Positions 1 through 7,345 of a stretch of 64,000 bases of DNA are shown one piece after another. Made by a program: the position numbers and the translations under genes. Location of the stretch: positions 99,669 to 163,668 of the forward strand of contig JBOEGR010000020.1 in the NCBI GenBank assembly GCA_050633525.1, written 5' to 3'. Origin of the DNA: CANLBN01 sp050633525. Lineage in GTDB: Bacteria; Pseudomonadota; Gammaproteobacteria; Pseudomonadales; Cellvibrionaceae. The stretch's first letter is position 1; each line of letters starts with the position of its first letter. The notes under the pieces are model-generated. The model saw only the letters and a list, made by a program, of their open reading frames with translations. It did not search any database and was not told the origin of the DNA.

Positions 1-1
1 G

Positions 2-364
2 ACTGGTATGACTTTAGGAATTGTAGTTGATGATACGGTTCACTTTTTAAGTAAATATTTGCGTGCAAAACGCGATAAAAATAAAACCACAGAAGAAGCC
101 GTGCGTTATGCCTTTGCTAGTGTTGGCCGTGCCTTGTGGATTACCACATTGGTACTGATTGCCGGCTTTATGGTTCTGGCTCAATCAAGCTTTAAATTAA
201 ATGCCGATATGGGTTTGCTAACAGCGATTACTATTGGGATCGCACTCATTATCGATTTCTTGTTCTTGCCGCCTTTATTGATGGCCATCGAAAAAGATAT
301 GAAGCAAACACAAACGAATACAGCAGAAACCACAAAAGGAGACAATCAACATGCTACCGCTTAA
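2..364 (+). CDS. RND/MMPL-superfamily exporter, C-terminal part (5' end outside window)
   Basis: The reading frame is open from the left edge, so this is the last ~120 residues of a larger inner-membrane protein. It shows the typical end of the second transmembrane half of RND-superfamily predicted exporters: a GIVVDDTVHFLSKY motif, then two or three hydrophobic helices and a short polar tail. Family knowledge: these proteins export lipids or other hydrophobic compounds using proton motive force. It is followed closely by a LolA-like periplasmic protein and a beta-barrel protein on the same strand, suggesting one export operon. The internal ATG at 8 is not a real start because the conserved motif continues upstream. 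The substrate is unknown. Confidence 0.8.
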   Translation, partial: TGMTLGIVVDDTVHFLSKYLRAKRDKNKTTEEAVRYAFASVGRALWITTLVLIAGFMVLAQSSFKLNADMGLLTAITIGIALIIDFLFLPPLLMAIEKDMKQTQTNTAETTKGDNQHATA

Positions 365-428
365 AACAGTGATGACACTAAAGCCTGTTAGTTTCAATAG
401 CAAAAGCTTCAATATAAAAGGATTGAGT

Positions 429-1229
429 ATGATGAATAGTAAGAAAATTGGCTTGGCCGTATTGGCGCTGAGTTTATTGGGTGTTAATGCTTCAGCTTCC
501 GCAGCAACAGACGCAGAAGTGAAGGGTTTGGCAATCGCAACTGAATCGAAGCAGCGCGATATTGGTTGGGGTGATAGCCAAAGTAGTTTAAAAATGGTGT
601 TACGTAATGCGGCTGGCCAAGAGAGTACCCGAGAAATTCGCGCAAAAACTTTAGAAGTGCAGGGGGATGGTGACAAAAGTTTGAATATTTTTGATCACCC
701 TAGAGACGTCAAAGGCACCGCCTTTCTTAGCTTTTCTCATCCCGTAGGCGCAGATGATCAATGGCTTTATTTGCCTGCACTAAAGCGAGTCAAGCGTATT
801 GCTTCACGCAATAAGTCGGGTCCATTTATGGGGTCGGAATTTGCGTACGAAGACTTAGCGTCATTTGAGGTAGAAAAGTATACCTATAAGTTTTTACGTG
901 AAGAAGCGTGTGAAGCTGGCACCTGTTTTGTTGTTGAGCAGTACCCAGTTGATAAATATTCTGGTTATACCCGCCGCGTTGCTTGGATCGATAAAGAAGA
1001 GTACCGCAATTGGAAAACCGAATTCTATGATCGTCGAGATAGTTTGTTAAAAACGTTGACAGTCACCAGCTATAAACAATACCTCGATAAGTATTGGCGT
1101 GCAGAAGGTATGAAAATGGTCAATCATCAAACTAAAAAGACTACTGACTTAGTGTGGGAAGAGTACCAATTTCAAACCGGATTGAGCGACAGTGATTTTA
1201 ATAAAAATACACTTAAGCGCGCTAAATAA
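429..1229 (+). CDS. Outer membrane lipoprotein-sorting (LolA-like) periplasmic protein
   Basis: This is a 266-residue protein with a clear N-terminal signal peptide (MMNSKK, hydrophobic stretch, ASASAA). The body resembles the LolA_like family (PF17131) that accompanies RND exporters: it has many aromatic and charged beta-strand segments, with LPALKRVKRI, GPFMGSEFAYEDL and YTRRVAWID as recognisable family blocks. The open frame could begin at 351, overlapping the exporter gene. I prefer ATG 429 because AAAAGGA lies 6 bases upstream and the signal peptide then begins correctly. It probably carries a lipid-like substrate across the periplasm between the RND pump and the outer membrane; that role is inferred from context. 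Confidence 0.75.
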   Translation: MMNSKKIGLAVLALSLLGVNASASAATDAEVKGLAIATESKQRDIGWGDSQSSLKMVLRNAAGQESTREIRAKTLEVQGDGDKSLNIFDHPRDVKGTAFLSFSHPVGADDQWLYLPALKRVKRIASRNKSGPFMGSEFAYEDLASFEVEKYTYKFLREEACEAGTCFVVEQYPVDKYSGYTRRVAWIDKEEYRNWKTEFYDRRDSLLKTLTVTSYKQYLDKYWRAEGMKMVNHQTKKTTDLVWEEYQFQTGLSDSDFNKNTLKRAK

Positions 1230-1237
1230 AGATTGAT

Positions 1238-2446
1238 ATGAAAAAAGTACGTTCACCCTTATTAGCGCTATTATTTGCGTCGGCACCGACTCTCTGTTTC
1301 AGCCCCTTGCTTTATGCAGTAGAAATATCGGGTAAGTTAGATTTTGAGGCAACAGTCTATGCTGACGAAGGGCAGTTTGAAGGGCAAGATTACCGCAGCA
1401 ATATTTCAGTTGCCGCCGAGCCCGAGTTCTATTGGGAGTTGGGTTCGGGTGATGATAGCGTTACCTTTAAACCTTTTGTCCGTGTTGATGAGCGTGATGA
1501 AGAACGCACCCATGGCGATATTCGTGAACTCTCTTGGTTGCATGTGAATGGTAACTGGGAGTTTCATACGGGTATTCGTAAAGTGTTTTGGGGCGTTACC
1601 GAATTCAACCACCTAGTCGATGTTATTAATCAAACCGATGCTGTGGACTCTTTTGATGGCGAAGAAAAATTAGGCCAGCCAATGCTAAGCGTCTCTCGTG
1701 TGACGGATAGCGGCATTATTGATTTCTTTGTGTTGGCAGGTTTTCGAGAGCGTACCTTTGCTGGCGAAGATGGCCGCTTACGCAGTGGGCTTGTCGTCGA
1801 TACGGATAATGCGACTTATGAATCCGATAAAGAAGAGAAGCATATCGACTTTGCTTTGCGTTGGTCTCACTCCTTAGGTTTATTTGATATCGGAACTTAT
1901 TGGTTCGAAGGCACGGATCGTGAACCATTACTACAAGTATCACTAGTGGATGGTAACCCCGTTTTAAGACCTTATTATCAGCAGGTGTCGCAATTCGGTA
2001 TTGACGTACAAGCGACGATTGATAGTTGGTTATTTAAATTAGAGGCTCTCTATAAAGACAGCGACCTTGATGAATACGCAGCGACCCAAGCGGGTTTTGA
2101 ATATACTTTATACGGCTTGAATCAATCGGCTACTGACGTAGGTTTATTGCTAGAATACGGGTGGGATGAGCGCGGACAAGAAGCGAATGCTATTGCGCAA
2201 AATGATATTTATGCAGGTGCGCGTTTAACCTTAAACGACAGCAATGATACAGCCGTCTTAGTGGGCTTGAGTTACGATGCGGACTATTACACAAAGAGCT
2301 TTTTAATCGAAGCCTCCCGCCGTATAAATGATAACTGGACAGTGGCGTTAGAGGGCCTGCTATTTGATGCAAAAAACAGTAGTGACCCCGCCAGTGCTGT
2401 TGATAAAGATGACCGCTTACAGCTCACGCTAGAACGGTATTTTTAA
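1238..2446 (+). CDS. Putative outer-membrane beta-barrel protein of the RND/LolA-like cluster
   Basis: The 402-residue product starts with a signal peptide (MKKVRSPLLALLFASAPTLC, cleaved near LLYA). The rest alternates polar and hydrophobic residues, as in transmembrane beta strands, and ends in a terminal aromatic residue (LERYF), the usual barrel C-terminal signature. It begins 8 bases after the LolA-like gene, so it is probably co-transcribed with it. Similar three-gene sets (RND exporter, LolA-like protein, barrel) occur in gammaproteobacteria. The barrel type cannot be assigned with certainty by eye; a DUF1302- or alginate-export-like porin is possible. Function inferred: outer-membrane component or acceptor of the exported substrate. 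Confidence 0.6.
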   Translation: MKKVRSPLLALLFASAPTLCFSPLLYAVEISGKLDFEATVYADEGQFEGQDYRSNISVAAEPEFYWELGSGDDSVTFKPFVRVDERDEERTHGDIRELSWLHVNGNWEFHTGIRKVFWGVTEFNHLVDVINQTDAVDSFDGEEKLGQPMLSVSRVTDSGIIDFFVLAGFRERTFAGEDGRLRSGLVVDTDNATYESDKEEKHIDFALRWSHSLGLFDIGTYWFEGTDREPLLQVSLVDGNPVLRPYYQQVSQFGIDVQATIDSWLFKLEALYKDSDLDEYAATQAGFEYTLYGLNQSATDVGLLLEYGWDERGQEANAIAQNDIYAGARLTLNDSNDTAVLVGLSYDADYYTKSFLIEASRRINDNWTVALEGLLFDAKNSSDPASAVDKDDRLQLTLERYF

Positions 2447-2471
2447 TCCTTCTATAAAATATCTCAAAATA

Positions 2472-2807
2472 CTATTGGGCCAAAGCCAGTAGTGTTTCTA
2501 TCGGGTGAGGCTCGGTGGGCCTCACAACCCTTTCCATTTCTTGTCCCGATTTTAATAGAATAAGAGTAGGCCATAGACGTACACCGAAGTGACGCCCTAA
2601 ACGTTTGCCCTTGCCATCAAAGATTTTAATATGGGGCATCTCCGTTTGAGATAAAACTTTTTCTATAGCCGGCGCGGCGGCCCGACAGTGCCCGCACCAT
2701 GGTGCGCCAAATTCAAGAACAGCATAACCGTCTAGATCTTTTATGTCCTCAAGGTTTGGGGCGTCTTCGTAGTAAGTGGGATTGAAACCAGTGGTAAGTG
2801 CTTTCAT
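2472..2807 (-). CDS. Thioredoxin-family protein (CGHC active site)
   Basis: This is a 111-residue cytoplasmic-looking protein with the thioredoxin active site in APWCGHCRAAAP near residue 37 and the cis-proline region RLWPTLILLKSG near residue 80. It has no signal peptide. Family knowledge: thiol-disulfide exchange or reduction of protein disulfides; the CGHC pair is more typical of PDI/eukaryotic-like thioredoxins than the bacterial CGPC. Its start codon overlaps the stop of the upstream membrane-protein gene by 4 bases (2804-2807), so the two are translationally coupled. The partner or substrate is unknown. Confidence 0.8.
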   Translation of the reverse strand: MKALTTGFNPTYYEDAPNLEDIKDLDGYAVLEFGAPWCGHCRAAAPAIEKVLSQTEMPHIKIFDGKGKRLGRHFGVRLWPTLILLKSGQEMERVVRPTEPHPIETLLALAQ

Positions 2808-3139
2808 ATTTGTGCGACAACAAGGCTAACGATATGGAGTGCGATATAAGTAATCACAGTCGAAATTAAAGCGATCAACACGCTGACAATATAACTTGCT
2901 CTAAGGATAAGTTTGTAAGCTAAGCCTGCTACTAAGAAACTATAAGCGTAACCCAGCACTTCATTACTCATTGCTCCAGGAAGAAAGGGAACAATAATAC
3001 TGGAAAATAGTGTTGCCACTAATATAGCAATAATACAATCCAGAAGATCCGCCTTCTCGGCACCCAGTTTTCTTGCCGTAAACATGACCGGAAAAATACA
3101 AAAAATGACTACAAATAAGCCGGCGATAATAATTCCCAT
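2804..3139 (-). CDS. Small hypothetical inner-membrane protein
   Basis: This is a 111-residue, very hydrophobic protein with about four predicted transmembrane segments (roughly residues 2-20, 33-52, 60-80 and 85-108) and short charged loops. I recognise no family. It overlaps the thioredoxin-like gene by 4 bases, indicating an operon of membrane protein then thioredoxin. It lies between the outer-membrane cluster and the integron cassette array, and is oriented like the cassettes, but I see no attC next to it. Confidence 0.55.
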   Translation of the reverse strand: MGIIIAGLFVVIFCIFPVMFTARKLGAEKADLLDCIIAILVATLFSSIIVPFLPGAMSNEVLGYAYSFLVAGLAYKLILRASYIVSVLIALISTVITYIALHIVSLVVAQI

Positions 3140-3181
3140 TAAAAATCCTATATTTTAATTAACATTCAAGTGAAGAGTCAT

Positions 3182-3550
3182 TCAACTTTGTAATTCAGGG
3201 CATGCCTTTACTTTTTCAGGCGCCATTTTTGATAGCTGGTTAATAAACTGATCAGCTATTTTTTCAGCTTCTGATTTATTATTAATGCCGGGTACTAATG
3301 TGACGATTCTGTCGTAAGCTGTATTTTGTTGCCCCAAAAACTCCGAACTTTTTCCAATGATCAATAAAGCCGGAACGACAACTTCTACATTTTCTCCACC
3401 GTATTCTACGGCCAATTCAGCGTTTTGCTTTGCGCTATAAAAATCACAGTTAATAAAGGCTTGTGTGGCTAATTCTTTTTCTTCTTTCCCTGATTTATTA
3501 CTACAAGCAATTAGAGAGGATAATAACATTACATAAATTATAATTTTCAA
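3182..3550 (-). CDS. Hypothetical lipoprotein
   Basis: The 122-residue product has a short hydrophobic N-terminus ending in a lipobox (LLSSLIAC, with Cys at about residue 16), so it should be lipid-anchored. The remainder is helical and may form one TPR-like unit (QAFINCDFYSAKQNAELA). I do not recognise a named family. It sits 42 bases upstream of the small membrane protein and thioredoxin genes on the same strand, so the three may form one unit. It is the nearest gene to the distal end of the integron array. Confidence 0.55.
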   Translation of the reverse strand: MKIIIYVMLLSSLIACSNKSGKEEKELATQAFINCDFYSAKQNAELAVEYGGENVEVVVPALLIIGKSSEFLGQQNTAYDRIVTLVPGINNKSEAEKIADQFINQLSKMAPEKVKACPELQS

Positions 3551-3816
3551 TGTACGTCCTTGGTTTTGTTAAATGGGTAATATTTTAGGGGTTCTATAGT
3601 TTGATAATAACAATCAATGAGTGCGGGTGCTATATAAGGTTTATGTAAGAATAAAGGTGTAGTAGTGAATTATTTGTGAATGATGTTAATTAGCTCAAAA
3701 AACGGCCAATAAAAATCATCCTGACCCGATCGGTTAACTCAAGCCGTATTCTATACGCTAATCAGTCCTAGTAAGCGTATTACACTAAAAAGGGTACAGA
3801 TTGCTGAAATCCAAAA

Positions 3817-3977
3817 CCATAACGTTTACTATTGCCATGTAAAGAGCGGACAAGTTTGCTCAATAATTGTGAGCTGTGTCACGTTAAGTGGTGTTTAAAG
3901 AGATGACGGTGTAATAAAGTCATTAACTGAAAACTCTTATCTGAACCTAATTATAAGTGTGATTTAACTTGTTAAAT
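3817..3977 (-). repeat. attC of cassette 6 (distal, long or degenerate)
   Basis: In cassette orientation the site opens with ATTTAACAAGTT (complement of 3966-3977), matching the TAACAAGTT opening of the attC sites of cassettes 1 and 2. The stop codon of the cassette 6 gene lies inside this core. A plausible crossover core, GTTATGG, is the complement of 3817-3823. The resulting 161-base site is longer than the others and contains an internal hairpin (TATTG 3830-3834 with CAATA 3861-3865). A shorter alternative, 3817-3889, is also possible. The rest of the gene-free stretch 3551-3816 shows no gene that I can support. Confidence 0.45.
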
Positions 3978-4481
3978 GATTTCCTCATTTTTAATTATCG
4001 GTTTTAAATCTTTATAGTCAGAACGATAGTATAAATAAATTACTACAAATACTGTCGCAATAAAAAAATAGAGTGACTCTTTTGGAAATTGCCAATATGA
4101 GCTAGCAAAACCAAACAGTCCGCCCAGAACAATAAAAAACAAAAACCGAGTAAAAATTGAGATTTTTTTGGATTTAGACCGCAGTTTAGGAAATATTAGT
4201 TTTTGTCGCTTATATTCTTTTCCATTCTTACTTAGTGTACATACAAATGGCCCCTTAAATATATTCTCTACTCTCATGTTTGTTGAGTATTCATTATAGC
4301 CTATGCTGAATTTATTAGTGGAGTCAGTAGACAAGTTTCTTTGAGAAGAAACAAGCTCTCCGTTTATATACACTCTTTCTAAGCCTGTAAGTGCACTAAA
4401 CCAAGCTTGAATATCCTTTCCCTCATCTTTGAAGGAAAATGTATATCCTTTTATTAGACTAAATGCTTGTTTTTTTCCCAT
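3972..4481 (-). CDS. Cassette 6: hypothetical protein with C-terminal membrane hairpin
   Basis: The 169-residue product has a soluble N-terminal domain (about residues 1-105) rich in beta-strand-like alternation. Two strongly hydrophobic helices follow (about 109-128 and 134-152), and the tail is basic then acidic. No family is recognised. The start ATG lies 12 bases inside the cassette boundary, and the stop codon overlaps the attC core, a compact arrangement typical of integron cassettes. The inferred topology is a cytoplasmic domain tethered to the inner membrane. The low GC content compared with flanking chromosomal genes suggests acquisition. Confidence 0.6.
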   Translation of the reverse strand: MGKKQAFSLIKGYTFSFKDEGKDIQAWFSALTGLERVYINGELVSSQRNLSTDSTNKFSIGYNEYSTNMRVENIFKGPFVCTLSKNGKEYKRQKLIFPKLRSKSKKISIFTRFLFFIVLGGLFGFASSYWQFPKESLYFFIATVFVVIYLYYRSDYKDLKPIIKNEEII

Positions 4482-4492
4482 AAATGTTTACC

Positions 4493-4591
4493 GTTTAACG
4501 CCTTACTAAGGGGCGCATGAAGCAATGCGTAGTGCGTCCCACGGAAATCACATGTTTTTGTGACCAGAGTAAACTGAGCAATTTGTTATAA
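4493..4591 (-). repeat. attC of cassette 5
   Basis: A 99-base palindromic site with outer cores GTTTAAC (4493-4499) and GTTATAA (4585-4591). In cassette orientation it opens TTATAACAAATTG and closes GGCGTTAAAC. Inner complementary stretches (for example GCGCA near 4515 with TGCGT near 4539) support folding of the bottom strand. Confidence 0.8.
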
Positions 4592-4596
4592 ATTGA

Positions 4597-4920
4597 TTAC
4601 TTAATTTGTGCAATAGCCAACTTAACATAGCCAAATACCTTAGCAAGCTCTTTTTTATTTTTGTATCGTAATTCTATCCAAGGTGAAGCTTTAGACCTTT
4701 TAGGATGATTAATAGAGTCACTTGGATGAAGAACACCTTCATTGACTATGACTTGTTTGGTTAGTCGTAGATCAAGTTCATTATCATTATGAAAATGAGC
4801 AAACTCTTTATTTTTATACACAAATGAAGAAAATTCACCATCCTTACCTTCATACGTTTGGATAGTAACATCGGACAAATCTAATATTTTTTTCTCTAAC
4901 TCTTTTTTCAAAATACTCAT
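4597..4920 (-). CDS. Cassette 5: DUF5519 (luciferase-domain-like) family protein
   Basis: The 107-residue soluble protein contains EFAHFHNDNELDLRLTKQV (about residues 38-56) and HPKRSKASPWIELRY (about 72-86). These two blocks are typical of the small DUF5519 family annotated as luciferase-like, usually with H-x-H/N-x-x-E-x-D-L-R-L and a later S-x-W-I/V-x-x-R motif. The biochemical role is not established; the luciferase label comes from a domain shared with fungal or bacterial proteins and does not imply light production. It is a single-gene integron cassette with no obvious Shine-Dalgarno sequence. Confidence 0.6.
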   Translation of the reverse strand: MSILKKELEKKILDLSDVTIQTYEGKDGEFSSFVYKNKEFAHFHNDNELDLRLTKQVIVNEGVLHPSDSINHPKRSKASPWIELRYKNKKELAKVFGYVKLAIAQIK

Positions 4921-4941
4921 AAGTATTTCACGAGTGATTTA

Positions 4942-5027
4942 TGACCCTTTTACTTTCAATCGAGTCTGACCCTTTTGCTTCATTACTTTCAATCGAGTCT
5001 GACCCTTTTGCTTCACCCTTTTGCTTT
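4942..5027. repeat. 33-bp tandem repeat inside an attC site
   Basis: Two identical 32-base copies (4951-4982 and 4984-5015, period 33) contain AATCGAGTCTGACCCTTTT. Partial units flank them on both sides (4942-4950 and 5016-5027). The GAGTCTGACCC core resembles short repeats that I recall being common around REP-associated transposases in gammaproteobacteria. The repeat occupies the place where the GTTRRRY-side arm of cassette 4's attC should be. Confidence 0.8.
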
Positions 5028-5123
5028 CTGTAATGGGCCGGAGTGTAGTTGGTTATTTTTTGTGGTAACTACCACAAAAAAGCGCCAACGGAACGGAGGT
5101 CCCTATTGACAGCCTTGTTATTG
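5028..5123 (-). repeat. attC of cassette 4, one arm intact and the other invaded by repeats
   Basis: The right arm ends in GTTATTG (5117-5123), the exact partner of the start of cassette 4. The internal TGTAATGGGCCG (5029-5040) is shared with the attC of cassette 2 (6119-6130), and a strong hairpin is visible (TTTTTTGTGGTA 5056-5067 with TACCACAAAAAA 5069-5081). The expected YYYAACGCC arm to the left is missing. In its place is the 33-bp repeat, with a possible degenerate outer core TTATGAC at 4939-4945. Confidence 0.65.
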
Positions 5124-5125
5124 GT

Positions 5126-5581
5126 TTATTCGGTTAATGCCATTGAGTTAAGGTTAAACGAGTAATATCTGTATCTCTTGTTATTGTATTCTAAGGTGAT
5201 CGTAATCTCAGCAGTCCCATTTTCATACTCCGCTGGAACGAGATACCTTACTAATACTTGTTTTCCGTTCGAGGCAGTAACTGAAGATGATACCGTTTGA
5301 AACTGAGGCACACCTAAACTCTGCAATTCTCCCATTTTTGAAAGAAATTTCATTACTTTATTGAAATCTTCTGAGCTGAAGGACTTTTGTGCTTCTTCCG
5401 AAAAATAGTTGATCGATTTATTAGCATCCCATGTCGAAATAACTGGAACGGTTTCTTCTATATAAGGTATGGCAATCTTATTATGCTTTTGCTGGGAGGA
5501 AAAAAGCCAAAATACTAATATGCCTATGAGCAGAAAAACGCTTCCAATTACAATTCCTATCCACTTTAATACTTTTTTCAT
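5126..5581 (-). CDS. Cassette 4: hypothetical membrane-anchored protein
   Basis: The 151-residue product starts MKKVLKWIGIVIG and has one N-terminal transmembrane helix (about residues 5-27). An extracytoplasmic domain of ~120 residues follows, with helical then beta character (TAEITITLEYNNKRYRYYSF near the C-terminus). The open frame reaches 5626 through a TTG. ATG 5581 is preferred because AAGGAAGAGA lies directly upstream and the upstream part is attC-adjacent sequence. The layout (signal anchor plus a small NTF2/DUF4019-like domain) is suggestive, but I cannot assign a family. It begins 24 bases from the cassette boundary. Confidence 0.6.
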   Translation of the reverse strand: MKKVLKWIGIVIGSVFLLIGILVFWLFSSQQKHNKIAIPYIEETVPVISTWDANKSINYFSEEAQKSFSSEDFNKVMKFLSKMGELQSLGVPQFQTVSSSVTASNGKQVLVRYLVPAEYENGTAEITITLEYNNKRYRYYSFNLNSMALTE

Positions 5582-5598
5582 TCTCTTCCTTCGATTAC

Positions 5599-5679
5599 CA
5601 ATAACGCCGCCATAAAAGGCGAGCAACTTGTTGCGAGTCCAGGCCGTGTAACGGCCGATTTTTGATGGCTTTGTTAGGC
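5599..5679 (-). repeat. attC of cassette 3
   Basis: An 81-base site with outer cores CAATAAC (5599-5605) and GTTAGGC (5673-5679). The inner arms GGCCGT and ACGGCC (5643-5656) and GCAACTTGTTGC (5623-5634) form hairpins. The stop codon of the cassette 3 gene lies within the GTTAGGC core. Confidence 0.85.
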
Positions 5680-6096
5680 ATTTTGCTTCCTATATTTTGC
5701 CATGCCCCACAATTTAAAAACTATACCAATATACGCTACTGTCATAACAATGTGGAGTAGCGGCTTTTCCCAGAACGAGCCAACTATTAGAGAAATAATT
5801 GGTATGACGGCAAAAACTAAGGCAATAGCTTTTAAACCAATTGGTGCAATGAAAGTAGAATTTCCTTTTGGGTTTATAAAAAGCAAACGCAGTGATAGAT
5901 AGAAAACCCACAAACTGCCAGCCAAAAATATACTACCAAGTGAGACAGTTAGAACACTTGGTGGGACATTAGGAGCAAGAATGAGCGTGGAAGAACCAAT
6001 AACACATAAAAAAGTGAAAGGAACAAAAAAAATGCCTAAGGGAAAGGTCACCCACCTCGGCAGTGGTTTTGGTTCAACTTGATCGTATTCTTCCAT
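5674..6096 (-). CDS. Cassette 3: hypothetical four-helix membrane protein
   Basis: The 140-residue protein has four hydrophobic segments (about residues 15-42, 48-72, 85-106 and 112-130) separated by short polar loops. The N-terminus is acidic and proline-containing (MEEYDQVEPKPLPRW), so the N-terminus is probably cytoplasmic. No family is recognised. The ATG is only 16 bases from the start of the cassette and the stop lies in the attC core, so the cassette is almost entirely coding. There is no clear ribosome-binding site. Confidence 0.55.
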   Translation of the reverse strand: MEEYDQVEPKPLPRWVTFPLGIFFVPFTFLCVIGSSTLILAPNVPPSVLTVSLGSIFLAGSLWVFYLSLRLLFINPKGNSTFIAPIGLKAIALVFAVIPIISLIVGSFWEKPLLHIVMTVAYIGIVFKLWGMAKYRKQNA

Positions 6097-6106
6097 ATTT
6101 ATTGAT

Positions 6107-6196
6107 GCCTAACGCCTTTGTAATGGGCCGCGTTGCTGCGAAGCAGCGCTTTTAGCGGTCCAGCCCGATGGGCGACCATTAACAAACTTGTTATGA
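6107..6196 (-). repeat. attC of cassette 2
   Basis: A 90-base palindrome with outer cores GCCTAAC (6107-6113) and GTTATGA (6190-6196). The inner arms TAATGG (6121-6126) and CCATTA (6177-6182) pair, as does the central GCTGCGAAGCAGC hairpin (6134-6146). Confidence 0.9.
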
Positions 6197-6205
6197 GTTT
6201 TAGAG

Positions 6206-6427
6206 TTAATGGTCATTAAGAGTTCCCTCTGGATTTAGATGAGGGAATTCTTTTCCCAGCTCATCAAGAATATCGAAACTTAAAGCCATCATCTGAGCTA
6301 ATTTTTCTAAGTGCAGCTTATATAATTCTGGAGCATACTTCCCCTTCATTTCACCAATAAGCAAGCTGTACTGTCTATTGGATAAAATAATTGCATCGCT
6401 TAATCTTGTAGATATATCTTCATCCAT
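6206..6427 (-). CDS. Cassette 2: small hypothetical protein
   Basis: A 73-residue, predominantly helical, acidic soluble protein (MDEDISTRLSDAIILSNRQY at the start, and a proline-containing tail). No signal peptide, membrane segment or known motif is visible. It is the only ORF in its cassette and starts about 24 bases from the cassette boundary. The amphipathic helix pattern through residues 8-60 would suit a small dimer or adaptor, but this is speculation. I do not recognise the family. Confidence 0.5.
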   Translation of the reverse strand: MDEDISTRLSDAIILSNRQYSLLIGEMKGKYAPELYKLHLEKLAQMMALSFDILDELGKEFPHLNPEGTLNDH

Positions 6428-6445
6428 CAGAATTTCTCTATTGAC

Positions 6446-6516
6446 TCATAACGCCTTACACAGCGGAAACGACTAGCGCCAGCGAGTTGATTTTCCGATG
6501 ATGTAACTTGTTAGCT
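6446..6516 (-). repeat. attC of cassette 1
   Basis: A 71-base site with outer cores TCATAAC (6446-6452) and GTTAGCT (6510-6516). In cassette orientation it opens AGCTAACAAGTT and closes GGCGTTATGA. The inner GCGCCAGCG region (6476-6484) forms the stem tip. It is the attC closest to the integrase. Confidence 0.85.
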
Positions 6517-6519
6517 TAT

Positions 6520-7146
6520 TTAATTTTGTACTTGAGATAAAGCAATACCGAACCCAATAAAAATACCACCAGTGATCCTATGGAAAACTGTCACTATAGT
6601 TTTATTTTTAAACCAGTATTTTGCTGACTTTGCGACAAACCCGTATGTCATTAAACTTAAAAAAGATATGCTCATAAATGTTAGTGTCATAACCATAAAT
6701 TGAGGAAAAGCAGGTAAGCTTGTATCCATGAATATAGGGAAAAAAGCTATAAAGAATAAAATTGCCTTCGGGTTAGTAATTGCGATGAGAAAAGCTTCTT
6801 TAAATTTTTTGGAATAGTCAATTTTTTCAACTATTTCCGTTGTATCTTCAGTAAAAAAGGTATCAGTGCTCCTGAATTTTTTGATACCTAAATATATTAA
6901 ATAACCAGCACCGATAAACTTTAATATCGTAAATAAAACCACTGATGTTTGAAGTATTAGACCTAAACCAAACATTGATACAGCCGAGAGAATAAATAAT
7001 CCTGCGGTATTCCCAATTGATGATGCCATTACTGCTTTAGATCCTGATAAAACACCATTAGATATTGCAAGCATAATAGCAGGGCCTGGGCTTATAATAT
7101 TTAGAAACGCCGCAGCTGAAAACATTACCCACACTTCAAACGTCAT
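6520..7146 (-). CDS. Cassette 1: LysE/RhtB-family amino-acid exporter
   Basis: This 208-residue inner-membrane protein has the full LysE-fold pattern of five to six helices. The family motif ISPGPAIMLAISNGV (about residues 18-32) comes early, and TNPKAILFFIAFFP (about 124-137) carries the conserved N-P-K-x-x-L-F-F. Family knowledge: proton-motive efflux of amino acids such as homoserine, threonine or lysine. GAGGAT lies 5 bases before the ATG, unlike the other cassettes. It is the first cassette after attI and hence the most likely to be strongly expressed from an integron promoter. The family sometimes occurs in cassettes. Confidence 0.85.
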   Translation of the reverse strand: MTFEVWVMFSAAAFLNIISPGPAIMLAISNGVLSGSKAVMASSIGNTAGLFILSAVSMFGLGLILQTSVVLFTILKFIGAGYLIYLGIKKFRSTDTFFTEDTTEIVEKIDYSKKFKEAFLIAITNPKAILFFIAFFPIFMDTSLPAFPQFMVMTLTFMSISFLSLMTYGFVAKSAKYWFKNKTIVTVFHRITGGIFIGFGIALSQVQN

Positions 7147-7165
7147 GATTGATCCTCTTTTATGA

Positions 7166-7172
7166 AGCTAAC
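7166..7172 (-). other. attI x cassette 1 junction (crossover core)
   Basis: AGCTAAC here is GTTAGCT in cassette orientation, which is exactly complementary to the AGCTAAC that opens the attC of cassette 1. This fixes the boundary between the integron platform (attI side, 7173-7386) and the first cassette. Confidence 0.75.
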
Positions 7173-7177
7173 AGTGT

Positions 7178-7204
7178 GATATAGAGGAACAATTCCTCTA
7201 TATC
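7178..7204. repeat. 12-bp perfect inverted repeat in the attI region
   Basis: GATATAGAGGAA (7178-7189) and TTCCTCTATATC (7193-7204) are perfect complements separated by CAA. A related near-palindrome, GAGGATTCCTC, follows at 7213-7223, and further TCCTC copies occur at 7153-7157 and 7328-7332. The position next to the crossover point suggests an integrase-binding array or an operator. There is no T-tract on either side convincing enough to call a terminator. Confidence 0.7.
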
Positions 7205-7345
7205 ATTATTCAGAGGATTCCTCATATTTTTGCAAGAAAAAATTTAAGAATCTTCTGTAGTTTATTGAATTTAAAGCTCAAATTGGCTTTTTTCTATTTT
7301 TTCCTTAAAAAAAACAGTGGATTGAATCCTCTTATTTAGTTAATC

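Noticed and set aside
2472..3550. Thioredoxin, membrane protein and lipoprotein genes as further integron cassettes
   Set aside because: They have the cassette orientation, but no attC-like palindrome follows any of them and two overlap by 4 bases, which is operon-like.
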